From NCBI GenBank assembly GCA_965214205.1, contig OZ243941.1, positions 1,240,001 to 1,304,000 of the forward strand: 64,000 bases of DNA, read 5' to 3'. The notes beneath the pieces are model-generated. The model saw nothing but the letters and a program-made list of their open reading frames with translations. It made no database searches and was not told the origin of the DNA. This stretch comes from G963663315 sp965214205 (GTDB lineage: Bacteria > Pseudomonadota > Gammaproteobacteria > Arenicellales > Poriferihabitantaceae). Positions 28,301 to 36,509 of the stretch are shown here, piece after piece (the stretch's first letter is position 1; each line of letters starts with the position of its first letter). Both the position numbers and the translations under genes were made by a program.

Positions 28301-28980
28301 CCTACAGCGATAGTTCCGACGCGTACAGTAGCTCATCATTAGAGGGGGAGCTTCTTTCGGTCAATGGAGGCTGGCGGGGTAATCGTTATTTTGCGAATCT
28401 GAATGTGCTGCACGGGAATTACGAAGTGGGTTCCGTGGTTGGGAATCCGGTCGTGAACAGCGCATTGGGCGGTACCTACGACATGAATACGGATCATATC
28501 CAGATGAACGCTGGCGCGAAGTATGGTTTTGCGGGCGCGCGTATTTCACCGTCTGTATCGCTGTTTGCGGGCCGGCAGGACCAGGATGGTTATACGGCGT
28601 CCGGTCCGGCGATGCGGGCTGAGATTCCGTCCATATCGCAACGTTACACGGGCTGGAAGATGGGAGTTAACATGACATCATCGGACTGGATTCAGGGTTC
28701 GGGAAGGACCAGTTGGCGTCCTGCCTTGCACCTGATGACGATGGGTACCGATACCCGCGGTCCGTCATCGGTGAGTCTGCAGCAGTCGGACCGTTTGGGA
28801 GCGCTGGATTTTGCCAGCCAGGCGAATGTGAGAGAATTGCCGGGCCGGGTCAACATGTTGGGCGCGAGCGCGCTGGTGAAATACTCGGACAGCGCGAAGT
28901 TCCGCATTGGTTATGTAGGTATGGAGATTGACGGAGAGTATCAACACGCGGTGATGACACGTTTCCGTTATCAATTCTGA
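25389..28980 (+). CDS. large autotransporter (type Va secretion), probably phase-variable, out of frame as sequenced
   Basis: The frame from 25393 to 28980 is open. It encodes a signal peptide (SWFGKLTGFLAAISLAFFYTTASA, cut before GECEPG) and a passenger of about 800 residues. The passenger is full of short beta-helix-type repeats rich in Gly, Asn, Thr and Ala (such as GGDATAINKGAIRATGAGGTG). A Pro/Gly-rich linker and a C-terminal beta-barrel of about 290 residues, ending in the expected aromatic residue (RFRYQF), complete it. The only start with a good ribosome site is the ATG at 25389 (AGGA nine bases upstream). With the 16-C run at 25406-25421 it reads 16 codons to TAA at 25437. One C fewer, or two more, joins it to the long frame, giving a charged n-region before the signal peptide. 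The first in-frame start codon after the run is TTG 25489, inside the signal peptide. Confidence 0.85.
25406..25421 (+). repeat. homopolymer of 16 C in the autotransporter leader (phase-variation tract)
   Basis: An uninterrupted run of 16 C lies six codons after the autotransporter ATG. Runs this long slip during replication in many bacteria, and here a change of one or two bases switches the reading frame between a 16-codon stop and the full 3.6-kb gene. The true length in the cell population may vary, and homopolymers are also error-prone in sequencing. Confidence 0.9.
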
Positions 28981-29022
28981 TTGATATTGCAAGGAGTGCA
29001 ATCCGGCCTGCCATCGGTATCC

Positions 29023-29068
29023 GATGGTGGGCCGGCACGGAGACCGGCCCCTACGATGACAGTTGGGT
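29023..29068. repeat. dispersed palindromic repeat, copy A
   Basis: GGGCCGG and CCGGCCC arms enclose an 8-base loop (cacggaga), followed by CTACGATG and a GTTGGGT-type end. Near-identical copies occur at 32300 and 61311. It is directly preceded by another perfect hairpin (CCATCGG-tat-CCGATGG, 29011-29027). It sits between the converging autotransporter and folA genes and may act as a terminator or RNA-processing element. Confidence 0.75.
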
Positions 29069-29090
29069 GCGGGAATGATCAGATGAGGAT

Positions 29091-29597
29091 TTACTCCGTT
29101 TTTCTGTGGTAAATAACGTGGGTCAGCGCTGAGCCTTCGGTTCGAGTGGTTTCTGTGGTCTGCCAGACCTGCGGGTCGATTACCGGGAAGTGCACCGCGT
29201 CGGGCCGGTCAATACGGTCTGGGACATAGGTGATGTCGAGCCGAGTCAGCCACTGAAATGTGGCCTGGTAGATCTGTCCGCCACCAATCACCCAAATGTC
29301 CTGGCAGATGTCTTGACCGTCACAGGCGGCCAGCGCCTGCTGAATCTGATCATAATGTTCGACCGCCTGCACGGGATTGCGGCTGATGACGATATTGCGC
29401 CTTCCCGGCAGCGCCTTGCAATTGATCGACTCCCAGGTCAGTCTGCCCATGATGATGGCGGCGCCCATGGTGATGCGTTTGAATCTTTTCAGGTCTTCGG
29501 GGTAATGCCAGGGAATGCCGCCATCCAGGCCGATGACCCGGTCTTCGGTCATGGCTGCGATGGCCCCTATGGTCGGGGTTCCGGCATGGTCGGGCAC
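29091..29597 (-). CDS. folA: dihydrofolate reductase
   Basis: The 168-residue enzyme makes tetrahydrofolate from dihydrofolate with NADPH. The N-terminal fold is IGAIAAMTEDRVIGLDGGIPWHYPEDLKRFKRIT. The usual acidic active-site position corresponds to the PEDLKRF region. The NADPH-loop motif MGRLTWESI and the later VIGGGQIYQ are typical. It is 11 bp downstream of thyA on the same strand, the classic pairing, because thymidylate synthase consumes the folate that this enzyme regenerates. Confidence 0.93.
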   Translation of the reverse strand: MPDHAGTPTIGAIAAMTEDRVIGLDGGIPWHYPEDLKRFKRITMGAAIIMGRLTWESINCKALPGRRNIVISRNPVQAVEHYDQIQQALAACDGQDICQDIWVIGGGQIYQATFQWLTRLDITYVPDRIDRPDAVHFPVIDPQVWQTTETTRTEGSALTHVIYHRKTE

Positions 29598-29608
29598 GCG
29601 CTTGTCCG

Positions 29609-30478
29609 CTATACCGCGACCTTGAACGAAATTGCGGGATGCGGGTGGTAGTCGCGCAGTACGAACTTCGACATGATCTCCGCGGTATCCAGTGAGAGCA
29701 GCGATTCAATATCCGCAAGCGAGCGGATCGAGGGACAAATTTCCAGCGACGGCAATGGCCGCGGGGTACGGGTCAATTGCTGCTTCAGCCCCGGAATGTG
29801 ATCGTATTCCGCCAACTCCCCGTTGGCCTTGGCGGTGTAGATATGCGCGTCAATCAGTGTATGCCCGAAAATTCCGGCGGGGATTCCACTGAACCTTGAA
29901 AACAGTTCCAGCAGAAAGGAATACCCCGCGATGTTATAGGGTACTCCGAGGGCGATATCGCAACTGCGCTGGGTGAGATGCAGACACAGATTGGGCGAGC
30001 CGTTTTCGTCATACTGGGTATTGACGACCCAGAAAGCGTGGCAGGGTGGAAGCGCGCTGGTTTGCGCGTTGCCCGGCGCCCAGGCGGAGACCACCATCCT
30101 GCGGCTGGTCGGGTTGGTTTTTAACTGGTTGACGATCCAGGCGATCTGGTCATTGCCTGAAAAGTCCGGCAGGGGGAAATGACGCCAGAAATTGCCATAA
30201 GCGCTCGGTACCTTGCCGTTTTCGTCCGCCCACGGATCCCAGAATTTGCAGTTATGCCGCCGAAGCAGGTCAATATCCGTATTGCCCGACAGGAACCAGA
30301 GGTTTTCAATTACGATATTCTTCCAGGATATTTCCTTGGTGGTAAGCAGGGGAAAGCCCTCGCGCAGGTCGATTTCATAATTGATGTTGAATGTGGAGAT
30401 CGTATCCACCCCCGTCCGGTTGGTTTTCCTTTGGCCGGTTTCCAGAGTTTCCGTTACAGCGTCGAGATATTGTTTCAA
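29609..30478 (-). CDS. thyA: thymidylate synthase
   Basis: The 289-residue enzyme methylates dUMP to dTMP using methylene-tetrahydrofolate. The catalytic Cys is in LPPCHAFWVV, phosphate-binding arginines are in NPTSRRMVVSAW, and the dUMP contacts LTQRSCDIALGVPYNIA and HIYTAKANGE are intact. It is some 25 residues longer than the E. coli enzyme, mainly because of an insertion in the segment after residue 95 and a longer C-terminal part. It ends in the conserved FKVAV. Cotranscribed with folA. Confidence 0.94.
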   Translation of the reverse strand: MKQYLDAVTETLETGQRKTNRTGVDTISTFNINYEIDLREGFPLLTTKEISWKNIVIENLWFLSGNTDIDLLRRHNCKFWDPWADENGKVPSAYGNFWRHFPLPDFSGNDQIAWIVNQLKTNPTSRRMVVSAWAPGNAQTSALPPCHAFWVVNTQYDENGSPNLCLHLTQRSCDIALGVPYNIAGYSFLLELFSRFSGIPAGIFGHTLIDAHIYTAKANGELAEYDHIPGLKQQLTRTPRPLPSLEICPSIRSLADIESLLSLDTAEIMSKFVLRDYHPHPAISFKVAV

Positions 30479-30513
30479 TTTGTTTCTTTAAGGCGTGGTC
30501 GATAAGGCGAAAG

Positions 30514-31731
30514 TCAGGAGCCGTTGTCCGGAGAAAAGTAATACTCCATTATTTGTCTGGCCAGAAGTGAGGATTTAACATACCACTTTTCCTTGTTGAT
30601 GCAAAGAACGGCGAACGCGATCTTGTGGTCGCCCCGCTCTCCAAATCCGACAAACCAGTCGTATTTTCCTTTGGGCTTGTAGCCTGTCAATGAGCCAGTC
30701 TTGCCGCCGATAGCGACGTCTTTCAGTACGCTTCTGTTCAATTTGCGGAAGGAACGCCGGGCTGATCCGACCCGGACGGTCGATTGCATCATTTTCTTGA
30801 GCTGGGCGGCGGCTGCCTCGCTCATAACAGGCGAAAAAACAGGTTTTTCATGAACGTAGACCGGGATGCCGTGCGGATCCGTCAGAGAGTCAACGATCAC
30901 CGGCATGACCAGATTGCCGTTGTTCACGGCGGTGGCCGCGATCACTGCGCCGTGCAGGACCGACAAGGTATTGCGGTCGGTATAGCCGGATGCCATTTCT
31001 GCGACCTGCCACTGGTCATCCGGGTCCAGTTCGATGTGGCCGTTGTCAAACGTGAAATCCGAATCGAATTGGCCGTTGAAACCAAGCCGATACGCATAAT
31101 CCAGCATGGTGTCGCCGCCCACCGTCACCGCTCCGACCCGACCGAATATGGTGTTGACCGAATTCGCGAATGCGCGGTCGAAGGATATGGTGCGGGTCCA
31201 TTTGTTGTTTTTGTGCCGGAACACATTCTTCTTGTACAGCGAAGTGGATTTGCCGTTGTACGAGACCAGGGTCGAACCGGCCAGTTTGTTTTCATTGACC
31301 GCGGCGATCGCCGTGATGATTTTTGATATGGATGCTGCGGGAAAGGAATTGACCAGAGACAGGTTCTGGTGGTTTTCTCCGGTTCTCGTGGAGTCGGTCA
31401 TCGCGAGAATCCTGCCCGAGTCCGGTTCGATTGCAACGACCACTCCATAATCAGGATTGTATTTGGCCAGTAGTCGGCGCACCTCGTCTTGTAGTCCCGA
31501 GTCCAGTGTATAGGTCGCCTTCAGCAAAGTGGAGTCTGATATTTCGGGGATCGTGATGCGGTCGGGTAGCGTTTCACTGTGGACGAACGGAGTCAATGTT
31601 TCAGCGATGATGGGGGTCGGCAGGTTCGGCTTTCGGCCTGCTTCGGTATCGCCCGGTCCGATAGCGGACGGCCAGACTGGTGCAATAAACAGGATCGCCA
31701 TCCAGGAGAACAGGGTGAAAATCAGGAACAT
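30514..31731 (-). CDS. penicillin-binding protein transpeptidase-domain protein
   Basis: The 405-residue serine acyl-enzyme has one N-terminal membrane anchor (MFLIFTLFSWMAILFIAPVW), placing the catalytic domain in the periplasm. The three penicillin-binding motifs are present: Ser134-x-x-Lys137 (ASISK), Ser191-x-Asn193 (SVNTIFG) and Lys-Thr-Gly (GGKTGSLTG). It lacks the dimerisation domain of class B PBPs, and its size resembles stand-alone PBP/FtsI-like or class D-like enzymes. The following GKYDWFVGFGERGD stretch is like the C-terminal end of class D beta-lactamases. The gene stands 35 bp upstream of thyA. Confidence 0.8.
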   Translation of the reverse strand: MFLIFTLFSWMAILFIAPVWPSAIGPGDTEAGRKPNLPTPIIAETLTPFVHSETLPDRITIPEISDSTLLKATYTLDSGLQDEVRRLLAKYNPDYGVVVAIEPDSGRILAMTDSTRTGENHQNLSLVNSFPAASISKIITAIAAVNENKLAGSTLVSYNGKSTSLYKKNVFRHKNNKWTRTISFDRAFANSVNTIFGRVGAVTVGGDTMLDYAYRLGFNGQFDSDFTFDNGHIELDPDDQWQVAEMASGYTDRNTLSVLHGAVIAATAVNNGNLVMPVIVDSLTDPHGIPVYVHEKPVFSPVMSEAAAAQLKKMMQSTVRVGSARRSFRKLNRSVLKDVAIGGKTGSLTGYKPKGKYDWFVGFGERGDHKIAFAVLCINKEKWYVKSSLLARQIMEYYFSPDNGS

Positions 31732-31755
31732 TGACTTTTCAGAACATCAACCTTT

Positions 31756-32232
31756 TCAGGAATGCTGTTGCAGTAGTGTGTCCTTTGCCAGATTGATCTG
31801 ACTGGCCAGATAGTCCGAGCCTCCCCGGTCCGGGTGGATTTTCTGCATCAGTCTGCGGTGCGCGTCGACAATCTCCTCCTCGGTGGCTCCCGGTTCCAGC
31901 CCCAGTATCTCCAGCGCTTCCGCGGCATCCATCGACGCGGCCGGGGGCGGCTGGGTCCGGGCATGACCTCCGCCGACTTTGCCCCGGCCGAAGCCATCCC
32001 AAAGCCTCTTGACCATCATGATCCGATTGATCCACGGTAGGGCAGCGCCGAACATCGCCATCAGCCACGATCCCTTGGTTATGGCCAGCGCCACCAGCAG
32101 GATCGCCGCGCTCCACAGCCCAATCCGCATCAGTGATCGATTACGCTGCCGGGGGTCGGCGCGGTGATACCAGGACAGATACCACATGATGCCGACCACG
32201 GCCACCAGCGCCAGGAACAGCCGAGGCGCCAT
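31756..32232 (-). CDS. membrane-anchored J-domain (DnaJ-like) protein
   Basis: This 158-residue protein has an N-terminal hydrophobic helix (LFLALVAVVGIMWYLSW), a second hydrophobic stretch (LWSAAILLVALAITKGSWLMAMFG) and a basic Gly-rich linker. A C-terminal half-size J domain carries the His-Pro-Asp motif (MQKIHPDRGGSDY). The arrangement is that of Tim14/DjlA-like cochaperones that recruit Hsp70 to the membrane. It lies 24 bp upstream of the PBP gene and is probably cotranscribed with it. Confidence 0.85.
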   Translation of the reverse strand: MAPRLFLALVAVVGIMWYLSWYHRADPRQRNRSLMRIGLWSAAILLVALAITKGSWLMAMFGAALPWINRIMMVKRLWDGFGRGKVGGGHARTQPPPAASMDAAEALEILGLEPGATEEEIVDAHRRLMQKIHPDRGGSDYLASQINLAKDTLLQQHS

Positions 32233-32299
32233 CAGTTGGATTCGATAATGGACATCCGGTTATTATAATATGGAATCACGCGCCTGCGGAATCGGTTCT

Positions 32300-32345
32300 G
32301 ATGGTGGGCCGGCACGGAGACCGGCCCCTACGATGGCGGTTGGGT
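32300..32345. repeat. dispersed palindromic repeat, copy B
   Basis: Same element as at 29023, with identical GGGCCGG/CCGGCCC arms and loop and only two changes downstream of the stem. It lies between degP-like and J-domain genes transcribed in the same direction, just past the protease stop. Confidence 0.75.
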
Positions 32346-32363
32346 ACGCTGAAATGACCGGAG

Positions 32364-33914
32364 TCAAGTTTTGAGCGGAATTACCACGAAACGGGAGTAA
32401 TTGTCTTTCTGGACCAGCAGCAATACGGATTCCTTGTTCTCCTCCTTCGATTGCCTGACCACTTCGAGGACATCGTCCGGCTTCGAGACCTTCTGTGTGC
32501 CGACCTGCTTGATGAGGTCACCTTCCCGCAAGCCGCGTTGCGCGGCCGGGCTTTGCGGGTCCACATCGACGATGACCACTCCTGAATCCACATCGTCAAG
32601 GCCGTATTTTTCGATATGGGTCTGGTCCAGAGACGCCAGTCCCAGCCCAAGCTGACGGTCTTCGGTCTGATCTTTTTCCGCGCTGGCCAGAGTCCCGGTA
32701 TCCAATCTTCCGACCGTGACTTTTACCGATTGATTGCTGTTGTTTCGCCACAGTTCGATATCCACTTCCTTGCTGCGGGCGGTCCGGGCGACCAGCTTCG
32801 GAAGGTCCCGCATAGTCGTGACTTTATTGCCGTCGTATTCCAGAATTACATCTCCCGATTCGATACCCGCCTCCCAGGCCGGGCTGTCCTCGACGACTTC
32901 GGTGACCAGGGCGCCGCTTTCATCCTCCAGTCCCAGGCTCTCGGCAATCTCCGCGGTCAGCGCCTGAATCTGGACGCCCAGATAACCCCGCTCGACGATG
33001 CCGGTTTGTTGCAGTTGGGCGATCACATCGCTCGCCACGGCGGAGGGAATCGCGAATCCAATCCCGATATTGCCGCCATTAGGCGAGTAGATCACACTGT
33101 TGATGCCGATTACCTGTCCCCGGGTATTGAACAATGGGCCGCCAGAATTACCGCGATTGATTGAGGCATCAATCTGGATGAAATCAACCAGCTGTCCAGT
33201 GCGAATATCCCGCCCCCGCGCTGAAATAATACCGCTGGTCGTAGTGCCGCCCAGGCCGAATGGATTACCGATGGCAATTACCCAGTCGCCCACCTGGGCA
33301 TCGTTGGAGTTACCGAACTCCAGCCAGGGCAGGGTTCTGTCGGCGCTGATTTCCAGCAATGCCAGGTCGGTCTTCTCATCGGTTCCTTTCAGTGTCGCGG
33401 GCAAGCGAGTACCATCATCCAGCACGACTTCGATCTCATCAGCATCCTCGATGACATGATAATTGGTGACTACGAATCCGTCCGGGTCGACAATGAACCC
33501 GGAGCCGACCGCAGTACTTCTGCGCTCCGGGTATTGGTTTTTATCCTCGTTGTCCTGCTCTGGCGTGTTACGCGGGAAATTGAATGAATCCCCGAAGAAG
33601 CGTCGGAAAAACTCCTCCAGTTGTTGCGGAGGCTGCCCTTGATAACGCCTGTTTCCCCCGGAGCCGGAACCATCCACATAACTGGTTACTGAAATGTTGA
33701 CCACCGCCGGTTTCACTGCCTTGACCAGTTCAGCGAATCCATCGTTGACATCAATACGGGATAACTGCGCCGCCACATGGGCCGGTTCTGTTTTAGCGTT
33801 TGCGGGCGCTGTGGATGCTGCCGTCACAAACAGCAAGACGGCCATTGCGATGGTTGTTACACGGGCAACCCTGTCTTTTAGCCGGAATGCGATGCCTGAA
33901 TGTTGCTTGCTCAT
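32364..33914 (-). CDS. periplasmic serine endoprotease, DegP/DegQ/MucD family
   Basis: This 516-residue HtrA-type protease/chaperone has a signal peptide or anchor at about 18-40 (TTIAMAVLLFVTAASTAPANA). The catalytic triad is His153 (TNYHVIEDAD), Asp183 (KTDLALLEI) and Ser257 (RGNSGGPLF). Two PDZ domains follow, the first from about 300 with GYLGVQIQALT and the second from about 415 ending in VVIPLKT. The LA loop before the His is enriched in Asn, Gln and Glu. It degrades or refolds misfolded envelope proteins. Upstream is a long gap with a small-RNA candidate on the other strand. Confidence 0.92.
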   Translation of the reverse strand: MSKQHSGIAFRLKDRVARVTTIAMAVLLFVTAASTAPANAKTEPAHVAAQLSRIDVNDGFAELVKAVKPAVVNISVTSYVDGSGSGGNRRYQGQPPQQLEEFFRRFFGDSFNFPRNTPEQDNEDKNQYPERRSTAVGSGFIVDPDGFVVTNYHVIEDADEIEVVLDDGTRLPATLKGTDEKTDLALLEISADRTLPWLEFGNSNDAQVGDWVIAIGNPFGLGGTTTSGIISARGRDIRTGQLVDFIQIDASINRGNSGGPLFNTRGQVIGINSVIYSPNGGNIGIGFAIPSAVASDVIAQLQQTGIVERGYLGVQIQALTAEIAESLGLEDESGALVTEVVEDSPAWEAGIESGDVILEYDGNKVTTMRDLPKLVARTARSKEVDIELWRNNSNQSVKVTVGRLDTGTLASAEKDQTEDRQLGLGLASLDQTHIEKYGLDDVDSGVVIVDVDPQSPAAQRGLREGDLIKQVGTQKVSKPDDVLEVVRQSKEENKESVLLLVQKDNYSRFVVIPLKT

Positions 33915-34068
33915 TAAAATAAACTCCCAAGTGTAGCCAAGTATTGAATAGGAGCAATTAAAGCAGGCAATTGCTTAATACAGGATGAATGGCAGATTAA
34001 ATCGGTGATAGAATTTGAGCCATGAACAGAATCGGTGTGGAATCTTTTTCCTGATCTTCTCGTACGTT

Positions 34069-34096
34069 TTGGCATACAATGCCGCATTGTTATGAT
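34069..34096 (+). promoter_or_regulatory. sigma70-type promoter of a candidate small RNA
   Basis: TTGGCA (34069-34074), a 16-bp spacer and TATGAT (34091-34096) on the plus strand, in the gap between two leftward genes. No protein gene lies downstream on this strand, but an intrinsic terminator follows at 34151-34174. Confidence 0.5.
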
Positions 34097-34102
34097 GAAG
34101 TG

Positions 34103-34174
34103 GGTTGCGCGTCCAGGCAGTAAAGCAGACAAACCGGGACACTCTCTTGAAAGCCGGGGCAACCCGGCTTTTTT
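34103..34174 (+). ncRNA. candidate small RNA of about 70 nt
   Basis: The predicted transcript runs from the promoter at 34069-34096 to a strong intrinsic terminator. The 5' half (TGGGTTGCGCGTCCAGGCAG onward) contains GGGTTGC, complementary to GCAACCC in the terminator loop region, so an alternative fold is possible. I do not recognise the family. It lies antisense-free between pyrC' (34195, minus) and the DegP-like gene (33914, minus). The alternative is that the hairpin merely ends leftward pyrC' transcription, but its T-run is on the plus strand. Confidence 0.42.
34151..34174 (+). terminator. intrinsic terminator
   Basis: A perfect 8-bp stem AAGCCGGG/CCCGGCTT with a GCAA tetraloop, followed by six T. 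On the minus strand only three T follow the stem, so rightward transcripts are the likelier target. Confidence 0.75.
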
Positions 34175-34194
34175 GTGCCGGTCGGACAGGCTGA

Positions 34195-35508
34195 TCAATC
34201 CTCGCTATAAACCGTTCGCCCGTGAAGCAGGGTTCTGATTACCTTGCCTTGTAGTTGGGTGCCCAGGAAGGGTGAGTTGCGGCCATTGCTCTGCATGGTA
34301 TCTCCGTCGAAAATCCAGCATCGGGCAGGGTCGAACAGGCACAGGTCGGCTTGGGCGCCTACTGCGAGGTGGCCTGCGTCAATGCCGATGATTGATGCCG
34401 GATTGGTGGTGACCGCCGCGATTGCGGTTTCCATGGATAGTTGCTGGTTGTTGACCAGGCTGATGGTTAGTGGCAACAGGGTTTCAATACCGGCGATTCC
34501 GGCTGCCGCCTCGCTGAATGGCACCCGTTTGGCGTCAATGTCATGCGGCTGATGATCCGAGCAAATGACCTGAATATACTCCTCATGAACCCCCCGTATC
34601 AGTTCCTGTCTGTCTTTTTCGGTGCGAAACGGTGGCATGACCTTGTATTGGGTATTGAAGGCGCCGATGTCATTCTCTGAACATAACAGGTGATGGATGG
34701 AGACTGATGCGGTCACCGGCAGCTGTCGATGCTGTGCTTCGGCGATCATGTTGACAGACCTTCCGCAGGACAGCAGGTTGAAGTGGGCGCGTGCGCCACT
34801 GGTCTCAATCAGGGCTATATCCCGCGCTACGCCAACGGTTTCCGCCGCTTCTGGAATAGCCGGTAGTCCCAGGCGGGTGCTGATCTCGCCTTCGTGAACT
34901 ACGCCGTTGCCTTGTAGCCAGGAATCCTGTGGATTGATGAAAACCGGAATGTCGTAAGTCGAGGCGTACTGCATGGCGCGGCGCATCAGCAGTGTGTTTT
35001 CGACACTTTGCAGGGCATTGCTCACGCCCACGCAACCAGCATCCATCAGCATTGCCATGTCGGTCAGCTGCTCACCCTTGAGTCCAACCGTAAGCGCTCC
35101 GAGCGGGTGAACGGCTGCGTACCCTGCGTCATCCGCCCGATCCTGAATCATGTGCGCCATGGCCGGAGTGTCGATGATCGGGAAGGTGTCCGGGGGGGAT
35201 ACCATGCGGGTAATTCCGGCGCTCGTGGCGGCGCGTGCTTCGGTTTTGATGGTGGCCTTGTGTTCTTCTCCGGGTTCCCGCAATCGTGCACACAAATCCA
35301 CCAGGCCCGGGAAAATGTAGCATCCGGTCGCATCTATTTCATGGTCGAAGCCGGATTCACGGTCGTTTGTCTGCCGGGGCTGCCCGTCCGGGATTGCCGG
35401 CGGCGCGCCCACGCCCGCCACCTTTCCGTCGCGGATATACAGGTCGGTTCTGGCGTTGATGCCGTTGGCCGGGTCCACCAGGTGACCATTGCGGATCACC
35501 GTATTCAT
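34195..35508 (-). CDS. dihydroorotase-like protein, catalytically degenerate (PyrC')
   Basis: The 437-residue amidohydrolase-fold protein stands next to aspartate carbamoyltransferase. True dihydroorotases bind metal with the first strand motif D-x-H-x-H-L-R-E-P-G; here that place reads VDLCARLREPG, so both His residues are missing. Later metal and catalytic positions are only partly kept (CSDHQPHD). This is the pattern of the inactive PyrC' subunit that in Pseudomonas scaffolds the PyrB catalytic chains. A genuine dihydroorotase should exist elsewhere. The start ATG overlaps the pyrB stop by 4 bases (ATGA). Confidence 0.85.
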   Translation of the reverse strand: MNTVIRNGHLVDPANGINARTDLYIRDGKVAGVGAPPAIPDGQPRQTNDRESGFDHEIDATGCYIFPGLVDLCARLREPGEEHKATIKTEARAATSAGITRMVSPPDTFPIIDTPAMAHMIQDRADDAGYAAVHPLGALTVGLKGEQLTDMAMLMDAGCVGVSNALQSVENTLLMRRAMQYASTYDIPVFINPQDSWLQGNGVVHEGEISTRLGLPAIPEAAETVGVARDIALIETSGARAHFNLLSCGRSVNMIAEAQHRQLPVTASVSIHHLLCSENDIGAFNTQYKVMPPFRTEKDRQELIRGVHEEYIQVICSDHQPHDIDAKRVPFSEAAAGIAGIETLLPLTISLVNNQQLSMETAIAAVTTNPASIIGIDAGHLAVGAQADLCLFDPARCWIFDGDTMQSNGRNSPFLGTQLQGKVIRTLLHGRTVYSED

Positions 35509-36479
35509 GATGGCTCCTGCTGGCTTTGCATGATTTTCGTCATGATCGACATTCTGACCGCGATGCCGTTGGTAACCTGGTTCAGAATCAGGGAGCGCGG
35601 GCCGTCCGCCACATCCGATGAGATCTCCAGACCGCGGTTGATCGGCCCCGGATGCATGACGACCGCGTCGACCTTGGCGGACCTAAGTTTTTCCGTGGTC
35701 AGGCCGTAGCGGTTGAAGTATTCCTGCTCGCTCGGGATTAGCTTGCCGTCCATGCGCTCACGCTGAATCCGCAGCACCATCACCACATCGACATCATCCA
35801 GTCCTTCGAGCAGGTCGCCGGTCACTGAGACCCCCATCTTTTCGATTTCCGTCGGGATCAGGGTGGCCGGGCCGATCACCCGGACTTCGCGGGCGCCGAG
35901 GATGTTGAATGCGTGGATTTGCGAACGCGCTACTCGGGAATGAAGAATATCCCCCACGATGGCGATCTTCAGGGCTTTAAAGTCCCGCTTTGCCTGACGA
36001 ATGGTGAACGTGTCCAACAGCGCCTGGGTCGGGTGGGCGTGGCGCCCGTCTCCGGCATTGATGACCCGGACATGGTCGGGCAGATGGCAGGCGATCAGGT
36101 GTGCGGCGCCGCTGGCATGGTCGCGGACGACAAACAGGTCCGTATGCATCGCTTCCAGTGTTCGCACTGTATCCAGAATGGTCTCTCCCTTGCTGGTCGA
36201 TATTCTGGAGGCGTTCAGATTGATTACATCGGCTGAAAGCCGCTTGGCGGCAATCTCGAATGTGGTGCGGGTGCGGGTGCTCGGCTCAAAAAAAAGATTG
36301 ACTAGCGTCTTGCCCTGAAGCAATGGAGTTTTCCGGATCCTTCTTTCGCCGGAACTGATAAACGATTCGGCGGTATCGAGAATATCGATCAGAGTCTCCC
36401 TGGGCAGGCCGTTGATGGTCAGGAAATGTTTCAGATTGCCATTTTCGTCAAACTGGATTGAGCTGTCTGCTGAAGTCAT
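35505..36479 (-). CDS. pyrB: aspartate carbamoyltransferase, catalytic chain
   Basis: The 324-residue enzyme catalyses the first committed step of pyrimidine synthesis (carbamoyl phosphate + aspartate). The carbamoyl phosphate motif is FFEPSTRTRTTFE, with the active-site Lys loop SKGETILDT, HPTQALLD and the aspartate-domain HPGPINRGLE all present. It lies 30 bp after yqgF and overlaps pyrC'. In Pseudomonas-type genomes pyrR usually lies between yqgF and pyrB; here there is no room for it, so attenuation control by PyrR from this locus is absent. Confidence 0.94.
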   Translation of the reverse strand: MTSADSSIQFDENGNLKHFLTINGLPRETLIDILDTAESFISSGERRIRKTPLLQGKTLVNLFFEPSTRTRTTFEIAAKRLSADVINLNASRISTSKGETILDTVRTLEAMHTDLFVVRDHASGAAHLIACHLPDHVRVINAGDGRHAHPTQALLDTFTIRQAKRDFKALKIAIVGDILHSRVARSQIHAFNILGAREVRVIGPATLIPTEIEKMGVSVTGDLLEGLDDVDVVMVLRIQRERMDGKLIPSEQEYFNRYGLTTEKLRSAKVDAVVMHPGPINRGLEISSDVADGPRSLILNQVTNGIAVRMSIMTKIMQSQQEPS

Positions 36480-36509
36480 TTCGTTATTCCATCAAGGATA
36501 CTTGGATCA

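Noticed and set aside
34151..34174. Terminator of pyrC'
   Set aside because: The T-run is on the plus strand, whereas pyrC' is read leftward; only three T follow the stem in that direction.
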